Shown piece after piece: positions 19,564 to 27,593 of a DNA stretch of 64,000 nt. The stretch lies in NCBI RefSeq assembly GCF_003010965.1, contig NZ_PGGM01000001.1, positions 186,001 to 250,000 on the forward strand. The letters run 5' to 3'. The translations under genes and the position numbers were made by a program. The stretch comes from Phyllobacterium sophorae (lineage in GTDB: Bacteria > Pseudomonadota > Alphaproteobacteria > Rhizobiales > Rhizobiaceae). The stretch's first letter is position 1, and every line of letters starts with the position of its first letter. Under the pieces are notes generated by a model, which saw only the letters and a program-made list of their open reading frames with translations, did not search any database and had not been told where the DNA came from.

Positions 19564-19974
19564 ATGACGCGGTTGACACTCACGATCGCCGTCATTCTTT
19601 CATTGATGCTTCCTGCAGTGGCGGACGAGGCCCATCAGGCGCTCGTGGCGCGCTGGTATTCCGGCCTCGCGACCGCTGACCGCACGACGTTCAACGACAT
19701 TCTGGCCGATGACGCGAAAGTCATCCTTGAAGACATCGATGCGATCCAGACCAAGGATGAATTCCTCGGGAGTCTCGATGAATGGAAGAATGCGGTGCGT
19801 GGCGCTACGGTCCGGCACCGAATCGCCAGCACGGAAAACGGTACGATCACCGTTTTCGTTTGCTACCAATTCCCCGGCAACACCACCTATATGCGTGAGA
19901 TTTTCAATTTCCGCGGCGCGAAGATCATAGAGAGCGCGCAGAGCTCCGTCGGAGTGGCGTGCGAGGGCTTTTGA
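19564..19974 (+). CDS. Exported NTF2/SnoaL-like protein
   Basis: A 136-residue protein with a clear signal peptide (MTRLTLTIAVILSLMLPAVA, cleavage near residue 20). The mature domain starts HQALVARWYSGLATADRTTF and has the alternation of helix and beta strands of the NTF2-like fold, with DDAKVILEDIDAIQTKDEF. No catalytic residues can be assigned. A GGAGA Shine-Dalgarno is present and it begins 11 bases after the carbonic anhydrase. It probably acts in the periplasm; the role is unknown. Confidence 0.75.
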   Translation: MTRLTLTIAVILSLMLPAVADEAHQALVARWYSGLATADRTTFNDILADDAKVILEDIDAIQTKDEFLGSLDEWKNAVRGATVRHRIASTENGTITVFVCYQFPGNTTYMREIFNFRGAKIIESAQSSVGVACEGF

Positions 19975-19983
19975 CAAGCAAAA

Positions 19984-20004
19984 AGCCGGCGCGACGCACC
20001 GGCT
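19984..20004. terminator. Bidirectional intrinsic terminator
   Basis: A hairpin AGCCGGCGCG-A-CGCACCGGCT (one mismatch in the stem) is flanked by AAAA on the left and CTTT on the right. It sits between the convergent NTF2-like and transglycosylase genes and can serve both. Confidence 0.75.
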
Positions 20005-20028
20005 CTTTGGCATTCAGGCGCAGCTTGA

Positions 20029-20850
20029 TTATTCGCCGTCGATTTGCGCGCCGATGATGGCGATGGCCTGCTGATAGACACTGGCAGCATTCCAGCCCTG
20101 GATCGCACCGAAATTGGGTTGTCCGGGCTGGTAGCCTGCGCCAGCCTGCCAGCCATGGCCGCGCAGGAAGTTCGCCGTCGATGCCAATGCGTCTGCCTTG
20201 GAGCGAACCATGTCGATGCGGCCATTGCCGTCGCCATCTGCACCATATTTCAGGACATTCACCGGGAGGAATTGCGTCTGGCCGATCTCGCCATGCATCG
20301 CACCCTTGGCGTCAGGCGCAAGCGTCCCATTGTCGATCAACTGCAGGGCAGCATTGAGCTGATCGCGGAAATATTCTGGGCGGCGGCAATCATAGGCAAG
20401 TGTCGCTACTGCCGAGAGCGTGTGCTGATTGCCCATAAAGCTGCCGAAGCCGGTTTCCATGCCCCAGATTGCAATCAGCGGGCCCGCCGGAACGCCGTAG
20501 CGTCTTTCAATGCTGGCAAAAAGCGCCGCATTCTTGGCCTTCTGTGATTTGCCCCGCGAAATGATCGTCTGACCGCCGCGCACCTGCATGAACTTGTCGA
20601 GTGAGTATTTGAAGCTCTTCTGGTTGCGATCGGCGTTGATGGTTTTCGTCGCATAGTTGACGTTGCTCAACGCCCCGATAGCTCTGTTGCCAATACCTTG
20701 CGCCTGTGCCTGCTGCTCGTATTGCTGGATCCATTCCGAAAATCCTGCGGAACTTTTGCCACATCCGGCGGCGGCTTGCGCCGCGCCAGCCGTTACGAGA
20801 AGCGCGGACACTGTGGCCGCAAAAAATCTGCCTTTGGCAACAAATGCCAT
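20029..20850 (-). CDS. Lytic murein transglycosylase, MltB type
   Basis: A 273-residue periplasmic enzyme cleaving the MurNAc-GlcNAc bond of peptidoglycan. I start at ATG 20850 because AAGGAGA lies just upstream and a good signal peptide follows (ending AAQAAAG); the frame is open 45 bases further. The SLT2/MltB domain shows FSEWIQQYEQQAQAQGIGN, IAIWGMETGFGSFMGN (catalytic Glu in METGFG), MHGEIGQTQFLPVNVLKYG and GDGNGRIDM. The C-terminal peptidoglycan-binding domain of larger homologues is absent. Confidence 0.92.
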   Translation of the reverse strand: MAFVAKGRFFAATVSALLVTAGAAQAAAGCGKSSAGFSEWIQQYEQQAQAQGIGNRAIGALSNVNYATKTINADRNQKSFKYSLDKFMQVRGGQTIISRGKSQKAKNAALFASIERRYGVPAGPLIAIWGMETGFGSFMGNQHTLSAVATLAYDCRRPEYFRDQLNAALQLIDNGTLAPDAKGAMHGEIGQTQFLPVNVLKYGADGDGNGRIDMVRSKADALASTANFLRGHGWQAGAGYQPGQPNFGAIQGWNAASVYQQAIAIIGAQIDGE

Positions 20851-21244
20851 GGAAATCTCCTTGAAAGTTGAATCGCTCGTGGTCCTATCTGCCATTTTTC
20901 TACAACCCTGTCATCTGGCAGAATTGCCCATCTATTGGACAAAAGTCGCCTCCCCTCGCGTAAGTTTACGGCCATTTCATGAATTATGGAATGAGTACCA
21001 GCCTATACCGCTGGCTAACGTATTGAAAGAAATACAATCTGTGGTTGAAACGACGTTCTTTGGGTTGGTATTGACCTCTAGGCTTTGGCTTGATGATTAG
21101 GGTCAGGACCATATCCATGACGCGTTGCGCAAGCTGACGAGCCGGAAAAGGCGCGCCTGAACCTGCCGCACCTTGACTCTACGCGCCACTTGCTGTTTAA
21201 GCCGCGCATCAATCCGCGACGAGTTCTGAACTCCGAGCAGCCGA
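20851..21244. other. Intergenic region between transglycosylase and ffh leader, no gene seen
   Basis: No convincing frame is present. The left part should carry the transglycosylase promoter. A possible rightward -35 (TTGACC, 21071-21076) has only a weak -10. A 13-base dyad GAGTTC-T-GAACTC lies at 21221-21233, just before the structured leader of ffh. Confidence 0.5.
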
Positions 21245-21313
21245 CCGGGACCCCGAAAGGGTTCGAACGATCCCGGAGGTCAACACCCGACAGCGCGATG
21301 CGCCCTCGGGTGT
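21245..21313 (+). promoter_or_regulatory. Two tandem RNA hairpins in the ffh leader
   Basis: Hairpin 1 pairs CCGGGA (21245-21250) with TCCCGG (21271-21276) around an inner CCCC-GAAA-GGG stem. Hairpin 2 pairs ACACCCGA (21283-21290) with TCGGGTGT (21306-21313) around an inner GCGC-GAT-GCGC stem, and is followed by CATTTTGCTTT. Hairpin 2 could be a terminator of an upstream transcript or an attenuator for ffh, whose start is 84 bases downstream. I do not match it to a known RNA family. Confidence 0.5.
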
Positions 21314-21396
21314 CATTTTGCTTTGAGCTTCTGGCTTTGGCGCGATTGGAAACTTATCTTTCGGGGAATGTCCCCGAAGATATCAAGGAAAACTGG

Positions 21397-22971
21397 ATGT
21401 TTGAGAGCTTACAGGAACGACTAGGTTCGATTTTGAACGGCCTGACCGGTCGCGGCGCGCTGTCGGATGCCGACGTCGCAGCCGCGCTGCGCGAGGTTCG
21501 CCGCGCCCTCCTCGAAGCCGACGTTGCGCTTGATGTCGTCCGCTCCTTCACCGACAAGGTTCGCGCCAAGGCGGTCGGCGCCGAGGTCCTCAAGAGCATC
21601 AAGCCCGGCCAGATGGTCGTCAAGATCGTCCACGACGAACTTGTCAGCATGCTCGGCGAAGAAGGTGTTTCCATTGACCTCAATGCGCCTGCCCCCGTCG
21701 TCATCATGATGGTCGGCCTGCAGGGCTCGGGCAAGACCACCACGACCGGCAAGATCGGCAAGCGCCTGACCGAGCGGTCGAAGAAGAAGGTGCTGCTTGC
21801 GTCGCTCGATACGCGCCGCCCCGCCGCCCAGGAGCAGTTGCGCCAGCTCGGCGTACAGACCGGCGTCGACACGCTGCCGATCATTGCCGGCCAGACACCG
21901 GTCGAGATCGCCGCCCGCGCCGTACAGGCCGCCAAGCTTGGCGGCCATGATGTTGTTATTCTCGACACCGCCGGCCGCACGCATATCGACGAGCCGCTGA
22001 TGGTCGAAATGGCCGACATCAGGAAAAAGGCAAACCCGCATGAAATCCTGCTCGTCGCCGACGCCCTGACCGGCCAGGACGCTGTCAATCTTGCACGTTC
22101 GTTCGATGATCGCGTCGGCATCACCGGTCTGGTGCTGACCCGCATGGACGGCGATGGCCGCGGCGGTGCTGCTCTTTCGATGCGCGCCGTCACCGGCAAG
22201 CCGATCAAGCTGATCGCCACCGGCGAAAAGATGGATGCGTTGGAGGAGTTCTATCCTCGCCGTATCGCCGATCGTATTCTGGGCATGGGCGACATCGTTT
22301 CGCTGGTTGAGAAGGCTGCCGAGAACATCGACGCGGAAAAAGCCGCCGCGATGGCCAAAAAGATGCAGTCCGGCAAGTTTGATCTCAACGATCTGGCCGA
22401 TCAGATCGGCCAGATGCAGAAGCTTGGCGGCATGGGCGGCATCATGGGCATGATGCCCGGCATGGGCAAGATGAAGGATCAGATGGCCGCTGCCGGCCTC
22501 GACGATTCCATCTTCAAGCGCCAGCTCGCGATTATCTCGTCGATGACTGCGGCCGAGCGCGGCAATCCCGACATTCTCAAGCATTCGCGCAAGCAGCGCA
22601 TCGCCAAGGGTTCCGGCACCAATGCCGCCGACATCAACAAGCTTCTGAAAATGCACCGCCAGATGGCGGACATGATGAAAGCGATGGGCGGCAAGGGCAA
22701 AGGCGGCATGATGAAACAGATGATGGGCGGCCTCGGCGCCAAGATGGGTCTTGGCGGCATGGGTGGTCCGGGCGGTTTTGGCGGCGGCATGCCGGACCTG
22801 TCCAGGATGGACCCGAAGCAGCTCGAAGCCCTGCAGAAACAGGCGGAAGCCGCGGGCTTTGGCAAGGGCGGCGGCCTGCCCGGCGGTCTCGGTGGTCTGG
22901 GCGGCGGTGGCATGCCCCGGTTGCCCGGCCTGGGCGGCGGCCTTCCCGGCCTTCCTAAGAAGAAAGGATAA
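21397..22971 (+). CDS. ffh: Signal recognition particle GTPase Ffh
   Basis: A 524-residue cytosolic protein that binds signal sequences at the ribosome and delivers nascent membrane proteins to FtsY. N domain 1-95, G domain with GLQGSGKTTTTGKIGKRL (108 onward), DTRRPAAQEQL, DTAGRTHIDEPL, TRMDGDGRGGAALS and TGEKMDALEEFYP, then a methionine-rich M domain. The tail from about residue 440 is Gly/Met-rich (GGLGGLGGGGMPRLPGL), as in many alphaproteobacteria. Start ATG 21397 (MFESLQERL) is the family start and has AAGGAAAA upstream; the frame is open for 207 more bases. Chorismate mutase follows 2 bases later. Confidence 0.97.
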   Translation: MFESLQERLGSILNGLTGRGALSDADVAAALREVRRALLEADVALDVVRSFTDKVRAKAVGAEVLKSIKPGQMVVKIVHDELVSMLGEEGVSIDLNAPAPVVIMMVGLQGSGKTTTTGKIGKRLTERSKKKVLLASLDTRRPAAQEQLRQLGVQTGVDTLPIIAGQTPVEIAARAVQAAKLGGHDVVILDTAGRTHIDEPLMVEMADIRKKANPHEILLVADALTGQDAVNLARSFDDRVGITGLVLTRMDGDGRGGAALSMRAVTGKPIKLIATGEKMDALEEFYPRRIADRILGMGDIVSLVEKAAENIDAEKAAAMAKKMQSGKFDLNDLADQIGQMQKLGGMGGIMGMMPGMGKMKDQMAAAGLDDSIFKRQLAIISSMTAAERGNPDILKHSRKQRIAKGSGTNAADINKLLKMHRQMADMMKAMGGKGKGGMMKQMMGGLGAKMGLGGMGGPGGFGGGMPDLSRMDPKQLEALQKQAEAAGFGKGGGLPGGLGGLGGGGMPRLPGLGGGLPGLPKKKG

Positions 22972-22973
22972 TC

Positions 22974-23279
22974 ATGTCCTCATCGTCCCTCCCGAAGGAA
23001 CTCATCGAACTGCGTGCCTCGATCGACAATATCGATGCGGCGCTGATCCATATGCTCGCGGAGCGTTTCCGCTGCACCAAGGAAGTGGGTCTGCTGAAAG
23101 CGCAGAACGGCCTCGCGCCCGCCGATCCAGCGCGAGAAAAACTTCAGGTCGAACGTCTGCGCTCCCTTGCCCAGTCGTCCGGCCTCGACCCCGATTTTGC
23201 CGAGAAGTTCCTGAACTTCATCGTCAAGGAAGTGATCAGGCATCACGAAACAACAGCCGCCAAAGAAAACGGCGCGTAA
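22974..23279 (+). CDS. Chorismate mutase, AroQ class
   Basis: A 101-residue all-helical enzyme converting chorismate to prephenate for Phe/Tyr synthesis. AroQ features: LIELRASIDNIDAALIHML near the N-terminus, AERFRCTKEVGLLKAQNG, and DPAREKLQVERLRSLAQSSG. It is the stand-alone domain, without prephenate dehydratase or dehydrogenase. It starts 3 bases after ffh ends and is followed 18 bases later by rpsP, so it sits inside the ffh-rpsP operon, a placement common in Rhizobiales. Confidence 0.93.
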   Translation: MSSSSLPKELIELRASIDNIDAALIHMLAERFRCTKEVGLLKAQNGLAPADPAREKLQVERLRSLAQSSGLDPDFAEKFLNFIVKEVIRHHETTAAKENGA

Positions 23280-23297
23280 CTCAACCAGGAGAATACA

Positions 23298-23738
23298 ATG
23301 TCACTGAAAATCCGTCTGGCCCGCGCAGGGTCGAAGAAGCGCCCTTACTACCACGTTGTGATTGCTGACGTCCGCGCACCGCGCGATGGCCGTTTCATCG
23401 AGAACGTCGGTTCTTGGAACCCCATGCTTCCCAAGGATGGCGACCGCGTCAAGCTCGATGCAGAGCGCATCAACTACTGGATTGGTCACGGCGCGCAGCC
23501 GACGGATCGCGTCCTGCGTTTCCTCGATCAGGCCGGAATCGCCAAGCGCGACACCCGCAGCAATCCTGAAAAGGCTGTTCCGGGCAAGAAGGCACAGGAG
23601 CGCGTTGCTCTGGCCAAGCAGGCTGAAGAAGATGCAAAGGCAAAGGTCATTGCTGAAGCCGAAGCCGCCAAAGCCGCCGCTGAAGCTGCCAAGGCCGCTG
23701 CGGAAGCGCCTGCTGAGGAACCAGCTGCCAGCGAATAA
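23298..23738 (+). CDS. rpsP: 30S ribosomal protein S16
   Basis: A 146-residue ribosomal protein. The conserved core starts [20 protein letters not shown] and continues [13 protein letters not shown], then [20 protein letters not shown]. After about residue 85 it carries a Lys/Ala/Glu-rich low-complexity tail ([19 protein letters not shown]), longer than the E. coli protein (82 residues) but common in alphaproteobacteria. The Shine-Dalgarno is AGGAG. The usual downstream partners rimM, trmD and rplS are missing; a strong terminator follows directly. Confidence 0.97.
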   Translation: MSLKIRLARAGSKKRPYYHVVIADVRAPRDGRFIENVGSWNPMLPKDGDRVKLDAERINYWIGHGAQPTDRVLRFLDQAGIAKRDTRSNPEKAVPGKKAQERVALAKQAEEDAKAKVIAEAEAAKAAAEAAKAAAEAPAEEPAASE

Positions 23739-23768
23739 GCTGAACTTCATTATGCACGTGAATGCGAA

Positions 23769-23789
23769 ACGGGTGGCTCTGCCGCCCGT
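23769..23789 (+). terminator. Intrinsic terminator after rpsP
   Basis: A 9-bp stem ACGGGTGGC-TCT-GCCGCCCGT (one G-T pair) is followed by TTTTCGTTTGTG. It lies 31 bases after the rpsP stop and ends the ffh-chorismate mutase-rpsP unit. Confidence 0.9.
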
Positions 23790-23921
23790 TTTCGTTTGTG
23801 TAAACTTCACAGAACTGCAAAAAAACTGAAACGTTCCCCGCGCAAGAAAGAGGCAGCCAGCCACTCTTGATCGGCGCATGATCCTTTGGATTATGTGTCA
23901 GCCAGCCCGGAGAGAATATTC

Positions 23922-25499
23922 ATGACCCGATCGGCACCCTTCACTCGCCGCAGCTTCCTCGTTTCAACCGGAGCCGTTGCGTTGACTGCCGCATCCGGTT
24001 TCGCGCTCCCGTCCTACTCACGCGCAAACGCACGTCCGGTCTTTACCCATGGCGTCCAGTCGGGCGATGTTGATGCGACAACCGGCATGATCTGGACGAG
24101 AACCGATCGGCCCGCTCGCGTAAGCATCGAAGTTTCCACGACGGAAAGCTTTACCGATGCGATCAAGCTCCCCCCGCTCAATGCCTTTCCCGATAGCGAT
24201 CTGGCCGTAAAGCAGCTGCTGACGGATCTCGCCTCGGACCAGGATATCTTCTACCGCCTGATCGCGGTTGATCTCAGCGACCTCAATGCGGTTTCGGAAC
24301 CCGTTGTCGGACGTTTCAAGACCGCGCCGATGACGAAGCGCAATATCCGCTTTGCCTGGTCAGGCGATACGGTTGGCCAGGGGTGGGGTATCGACGAGAC
24401 TGGCATGAAGACCTATGCGACCATTGCCCGCCACGAGCCGGATTTCTTTCTGCATTCGGGCGATACGATCTATGCCGATGGACCTCTCGTCGATGAAGTC
24501 GACCTGAAAGACGGTACCAAGTGGAAGAACCGCATCGTCACCGATGAAAAGCGCAAGGTTGCGGAGACTCTGGACGAGTATCGCGGTCAGTGGAAATACA
24601 ACCTTCTCGACGATCATGTCCGGGCATTGAACGCCATCTGCCCGACATTTTTCCAGTGGGATGACCATGAGGTGACCAACAATTGGTCATCCTCCAGGAA
24701 CCTCGCCGCCGACGATCGCTACGAGGAAAAGTCCATCGCACTTTTGTCCGCCCGGGCCGGCCGTGCCTTCCACGAAATGACGCCGATCCGCTATACTCCG
24801 GCGGAACCGGGCCGGGTCTACCGCAAGATCGCCTATGGTCCGCTGCTTGATGTTTTCTTCCTCGATCTGCGTTCCTATCGCGGCCCGAATGGTCCAGGGA
24901 TGGAAGAGACGATCACACCGGACGCCTCCATTCTTGGTGAGCGCCAGGTGCGCTGGCTGAAACAGGAACTCCTGAACTCCAAAGCCACATGGAAAGTGAT
25001 CGCATCGGACATGCCGCTCGGCGTTATTGTCTGGGACAACGCCAAGGAAAAGAAGGGCGCGGAAGCCATCGCCAATGGCGACAATGGCCCGGCAAAGGGC
25101 CGCGAGCTCGAAATTGCCGATCTGCTGCGCTTCATCAAGTCTGCGGGCATCAGGAACACCGCCTGGTTCACCGCCGATGTGCACTATACGGCCGCGCATT
25201 ACTACAATCCGGAAAAGGCGCAGTTCCAGGACTTCGAGCCATTCTGGGAATTCGTCTCCGGCCCGATCCATGCCGGAACCTTCGGCCCCAACGATCTCGA
25301 CCAGACCTTCGGTCCGGAGCTCAGGTTCATCAAGGCACCCAAAGCCGAGCAGGGACAGAACCTGCCGCCGTCGGCGGGGCTGCAATTCTTCGGGCTTGTC
25401 GATATCGACGGGGTGAGCGGACAGATGACCGTCCGGCTGATGGATCGTGAAAATATCGAACTTTACAAGGTCACGCTGGATCCCGTCCGCTCGATCTGA
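23922..25499 (+). CDS. PhoD-family alkaline phosphatase (phosphodiesterase)
   Basis: A 525-residue exported enzyme. A Tat signal is visible (FTRRSFLVSTGAVALTAASG), then an N-terminal PhoD domain (FTHGVQSGDVDATTGMIWTR) and the metallophosphatase domain with SGDTVGQGWG, DFFLHSGDTIYADGP, FFQWDDHEVTNNW, ASDMPLGVIVWD and WFTADVHYTAAHYYNP, which supply the metal ligands. It probably releases phosphate from phosphodiesters or esters outside the cytoplasm. The start at 23922 is chosen for GGAGAGA upstream and the intact signal; the frame opens 36 bases earlier. It follows the rpsP terminator and is transcribed alone. Confidence 0.93.
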   Translation: MTRSAPFTRRSFLVSTGAVALTAASGFALPSYSRANARPVFTHGVQSGDVDATTGMIWTRTDRPARVSIEVSTTESFTDAIKLPPLNAFPDSDLAVKQLLTDLASDQDIFYRLIAVDLSDLNAVSEPVVGRFKTAPMTKRNIRFAWSGDTVGQGWGIDETGMKTYATIARHEPDFFLHSGDTIYADGPLVDEVDLKDGTKWKNRIVTDEKRKVAETLDEYRGQWKYNLLDDHVRALNAICPTFFQWDDHEVTNNWSSSRNLAADDRYEEKSIALLSARAGRAFHEMTPIRYTPAEPGRVYRKIAYGPLLDVFFLDLRSYRGPNGPGMEETITPDASILGERQVRWLKQELLNSKATWKVIASDMPLGVIVWDNAKEKKGAEAIANGDNGPAKGRELEIADLLRFIKSAGIRNTAWFTADVHYTAAHYYNPEKAQFQDFEPFWEFVSGPIHAGTFGPNDLDQTFGPELRFIKAPKAEQGQNLPPSAGLQFFGLVDIDGVSGQMTVRLMDRENIELYKVTLDPVRSI

Positions 25500-25528
25500 T
25501 GCGGCAATGCACGGGCGGCCGTGGTTTC

Positions 25529-26140
25529 TCAGGCCGCCTGTGAGGTCAGCGTATCCCAAGCGGCCATGGCCGCATCGGCGGTCTTCATCAACTGTTCAAG
25601 CGATGCCCCGTCACGCGCGGTGATCGACATGCCATGCTGGACCGTGGCGTAGAATTCCGCGACCTGCTGGCAATCGATGGTCGCGGGCAGTTCTCCCTCA
25701 CCTATCCCCCGCTCCAGCCGGTTTCTGAGGTGGGTCACATTCTCCAGACGCCGGTCACGCAGCAGCGCGCAGACCGATTCCGAACCCTGCTCGCCATGCA
25801 GGGCTCCAAGCACGATCAGGCAGCCATGCGGCTCGTCGGCATGGGTATAGGCGAGGGCCGTCTCCTTCAGGAAATTGGCAAAGCCTTCGCGCGCCGTTGC
25901 GGCTTCGGGCAGCGCTTCCCAGATCTGCACGCCCACCCTGGTCCGATAGACTTCGACAGCGTCCTTGAACAGTTCCGCCTTGCTGCCGAAAGCCGCGTAA
26001 AGGCTGGGCGCATTGATCTCCATCGCTGCCGTGAGGTCGGCCATGGAGGCCACTTCATAGCCCTTTGCCCAGAACACCTCCATCGCCCGCGCAAGCGCGG
26101 CATCACGATCGAATGCACGTGGACGGCCTCTTTGCGTCAT
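25529..26140 (-). CDS. TetR-family transcriptional regulator
   Basis: A 203-residue repressor. The N-terminal helix-turn-helix domain reads GRPRAFDRDAALARAMEVFW, AKGYEVASMADLTAAMEIN and APSLYAAFGSKAELF. The C-terminal ligand domain (about 75-200) resembles the YcdC/AcuR-like group with TALAYTHADEPHGCLIVLGA. It is divergent from an SDR gene, with two near-identical operator-like sites between them, so it most likely represses that gene and itself. Inducer unknown. Confidence 0.93.
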   Translation of the reverse strand: MTQRGRPRAFDRDAALARAMEVFWAKGYEVASMADLTAAMEINAPSLYAAFGSKAELFKDAVEVYRTRVGVQIWEALPEAATAREGFANFLKETALAYTHADEPHGCLIVLGALHGEQGSESVCALLRDRRLENVTHLRNRLERGIGEGELPATIDCQQVAEFYATVQHGMSITARDGASLEQLMKTADAAMAAWDTLTSQAA

Positions 26141-26150
26141 GGTTTTTCCT

Positions 26151-26229
26151 TTATGTAATGGTCAATACATAAAACACTTGACGCTGCCGTGCAAGCATCC
26201 TATGTCTTTTTGTATCGATCATTACATAA
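26151..26229. promoter_or_regulatory. SDR promoter flanked by two inverted TetR operators
   Basis: Site 1 (26151-26172) reads TTATGTAATGGTCAATACAT. Site 2 (26209-26229) read on the other strand is TTATGTAATGATCGATACAA, 18 of 20 bases the same. Between them is a good promoter for the rightward SDR gene: TTGACG (26178-26183), 17 bases, TATGTC (26201-26206). Each site also has internal dyad symmetry, as expected for a TetR dimer. Confidence 0.75.
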
Positions 26230-26240
26230 TAGGAAATCAC

Positions 26241-26981
26241 ATGACTCGTCTTAATGGCAAAGTAGCCCTCGTCACCGGTGGAAGCCGCGGCATTGGCGCC
26301 GCGATAGCGCGCAAACTGGCGGAAGACGGTGCCGATATCGCCATAACCTATACCAGCGCCGCCGCGAAGGCCGGCGAAACCGTAAAAGCCATTGAAAAGT
26401 TCGGGCGGCGCGCCATCGCCATCAGGGCGGACAATCTCGATGCAGCAGCCGTAGAGGCCGCCGTCAGCGAGGCCCATGCCAAGCTCGGGAGACTGGATAT
26501 TCTGGTCAACAGTGCCGGTGTCTTTTCGGTCGACCAGATTGAAACCGCCACGCTTGATGAGTTCGACCGCGTCATGTCCATTCATGTCCGGGCGAGTTTC
26601 GTTGCATCGAAGGCAGCGGCCGCGCTCATGGGCGCAGGCGGGCGCATTGTTTCGATCGGCAGCAATCTTGGCGAGCGCGTGCCATTTCCCGGCCTCAGCA
26701 TCTACGCCACCAGCAAGGCAGCCCTCGTCGGCTTGACCAAGGCGCTGGCACGCGACCTTGGCCCGAAGGAAATCACCGTCAATATCGTCCAGCCAGGCTC
26801 GACCGATACGGACATGAACCCCGCCAATGGTGACCATGCGGACGCACAGCGTGCACTGATGGCGATCCCCCGCTTTGGTCAAGCCAGGGATATTGCCGGA
26901 ATTGTCGCATATCTGGCAGGCGACGAAGGCCGGTTCATCACCGGCTCGGCATTCACAATCGATGGCGGCACCAATATCTGA
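26241..26981 (+). CDS. Short-chain dehydrogenase/reductase (FabG-like)
   Basis: A 246-residue classical SDR. The NAD(P)-binding motif GGSRGIGAAIAR is near the N-terminus; NSAG is present, and the catalytic Ser-Tyr-Lys appear as SIGSNLGERVPFPG then SIYATSKAALVGLTKALARD. The end (GRFITGSAFTIDGGTNI) is typical. The start ATG 26241 has AGGAAA upstream; the frame extends 102 bases more without support. It is probably an NADP-dependent oxidoreductase acting on a carbonyl or alcohol compound and controlled by the adjacent TetR protein. Substrate unknown. Confidence 0.93.
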   Translation: MTRLNGKVALVTGGSRGIGAAIARKLAEDGADIAITYTSAAAKAGETVKAIEKFGRRAIAIRADNLDAAAVEAAVSEAHAKLGRLDILVNSAGVFSVDQIETATLDEFDRVMSIHVRASFVASKAAAALMGAGGRIVSIGSNLGERVPFPGLSIYATSKAALVGLTKALARDLGPKEITVNIVQPGSTDTDMNPANGDHADAQRALMAIPRFGQARDIAGIVAYLAGDEGRFITGSAFTIDGGTNI

Positions 26982-27013
26982 CGCCATTCCTGACTTCGCG
27001 CGAGGACGGCGCC

Positions 27014-27403
27014 TCAGACGTCGCCCTTGCGCACCAGCCTGCCTTCTTCGGCCTTGTGGAAATATTGCGAGCAGACCAGCCACCCCTTCAGTGGCCGCAA
27101 CAGTGCAAGACTGCCAAGAAGCGTCAATGGCAGCGTGGTGAACAGATGCACCCAGATCGAAACTTCGTAGGTCGTCTGCAACCATAGAGCGAAGATCATG
27201 GCCGGCACGGCGACGATGGTCATGGCAAAGAAAGCCGGGCCGTCGGCGGGATCGGCAAAAGAATAATCAAGCCCGCAAACCTCGCATGACGGAGCCAGCT
27301 TGAGGTATCCGTTGAACAGGTGACCCTGCTGGCATTGCGGACAGCGCCCGAGAATACCGGTCTTCATCGGGTTGTCTGTCGCATGGTACTGAATTTCTGA
27401 CAT
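27014..27403 (-). CDS. DUF983 zinc-ribbon membrane protein
   Basis: A 129-residue protein. A zinc ribbon (GRCPQCQQGHLFNGYLK, then CEVCGLDYSF) precedes DPADGPAFFAMTIVAVPAMI and two membrane helices, the arrangement of DUF983. Family members are often found near respiratory-complex genes, but here the gene is alone, divergent from a MocR regulator. Start ATG 27403 has GAAAGG upstream. Biochemical function unknown. Confidence 0.88.
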   Translation of the reverse strand: MSEIQYHATDNPMKTGILGRCPQCQQGHLFNGYLKLAPSCEVCGLDYSFADPADGPAFFAMTIVAVPAMIFALWLQTTYEVSIWVHLFTTLPLTLLGSLALLRPLKGWLVCSQYFHKAEEGRLVRKGDV

Positions 27404-27429
27404 GGCAATCGCCTTTCAATGCCCACCCT

Positions 27430-27584
27430 ATTGTATGGACTTTGTGAACATACAATCTGGATAATCTTGCGTCGATATTTACACCTTGTATGGAAGAAAA
27501 TAAAGTAATTCGCGGCAATCAGCGACAATTTGCCTTGCGGACAGTCGACAAACCTAATAATTGTATGGCGAAACTCCATACAAT
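27430..27584. promoter_or_regulatory. Array of TTGTATGG half-sites between DUF983 and MocR genes
   Basis: TTGTATGG occurs at 27431-27438, 27486-27493 and 27561-27568, and its complement CCATACAA at 27576-27583 (CATACAA also at 27449-27455). The pair at 27560-27584 is a perfect 9-bp inverted repeat with a 7-base spacer, ending 9 bases before the MocR start. Repeated half-sites in this position suggest binding by the MocR protein and control of both genes. Confidence 0.65.
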
Positions 27585-27593
27585 GGATGTCAC

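Noticed and set aside
21251-21276. tRNA-like T-arm (GGGTTCGAACGATCCC)
   Set aside because: The TTCGA loop is suggestive, but the stem does not pair in tRNA register and no acceptor, D or anticodon arm surrounds it. It forms a simple hairpin instead.
21421-22656. 411-residue open frame opposite ffh
   Set aside because: Antisense shadow of ffh, His/Asp/Leu-rich, no start signal.
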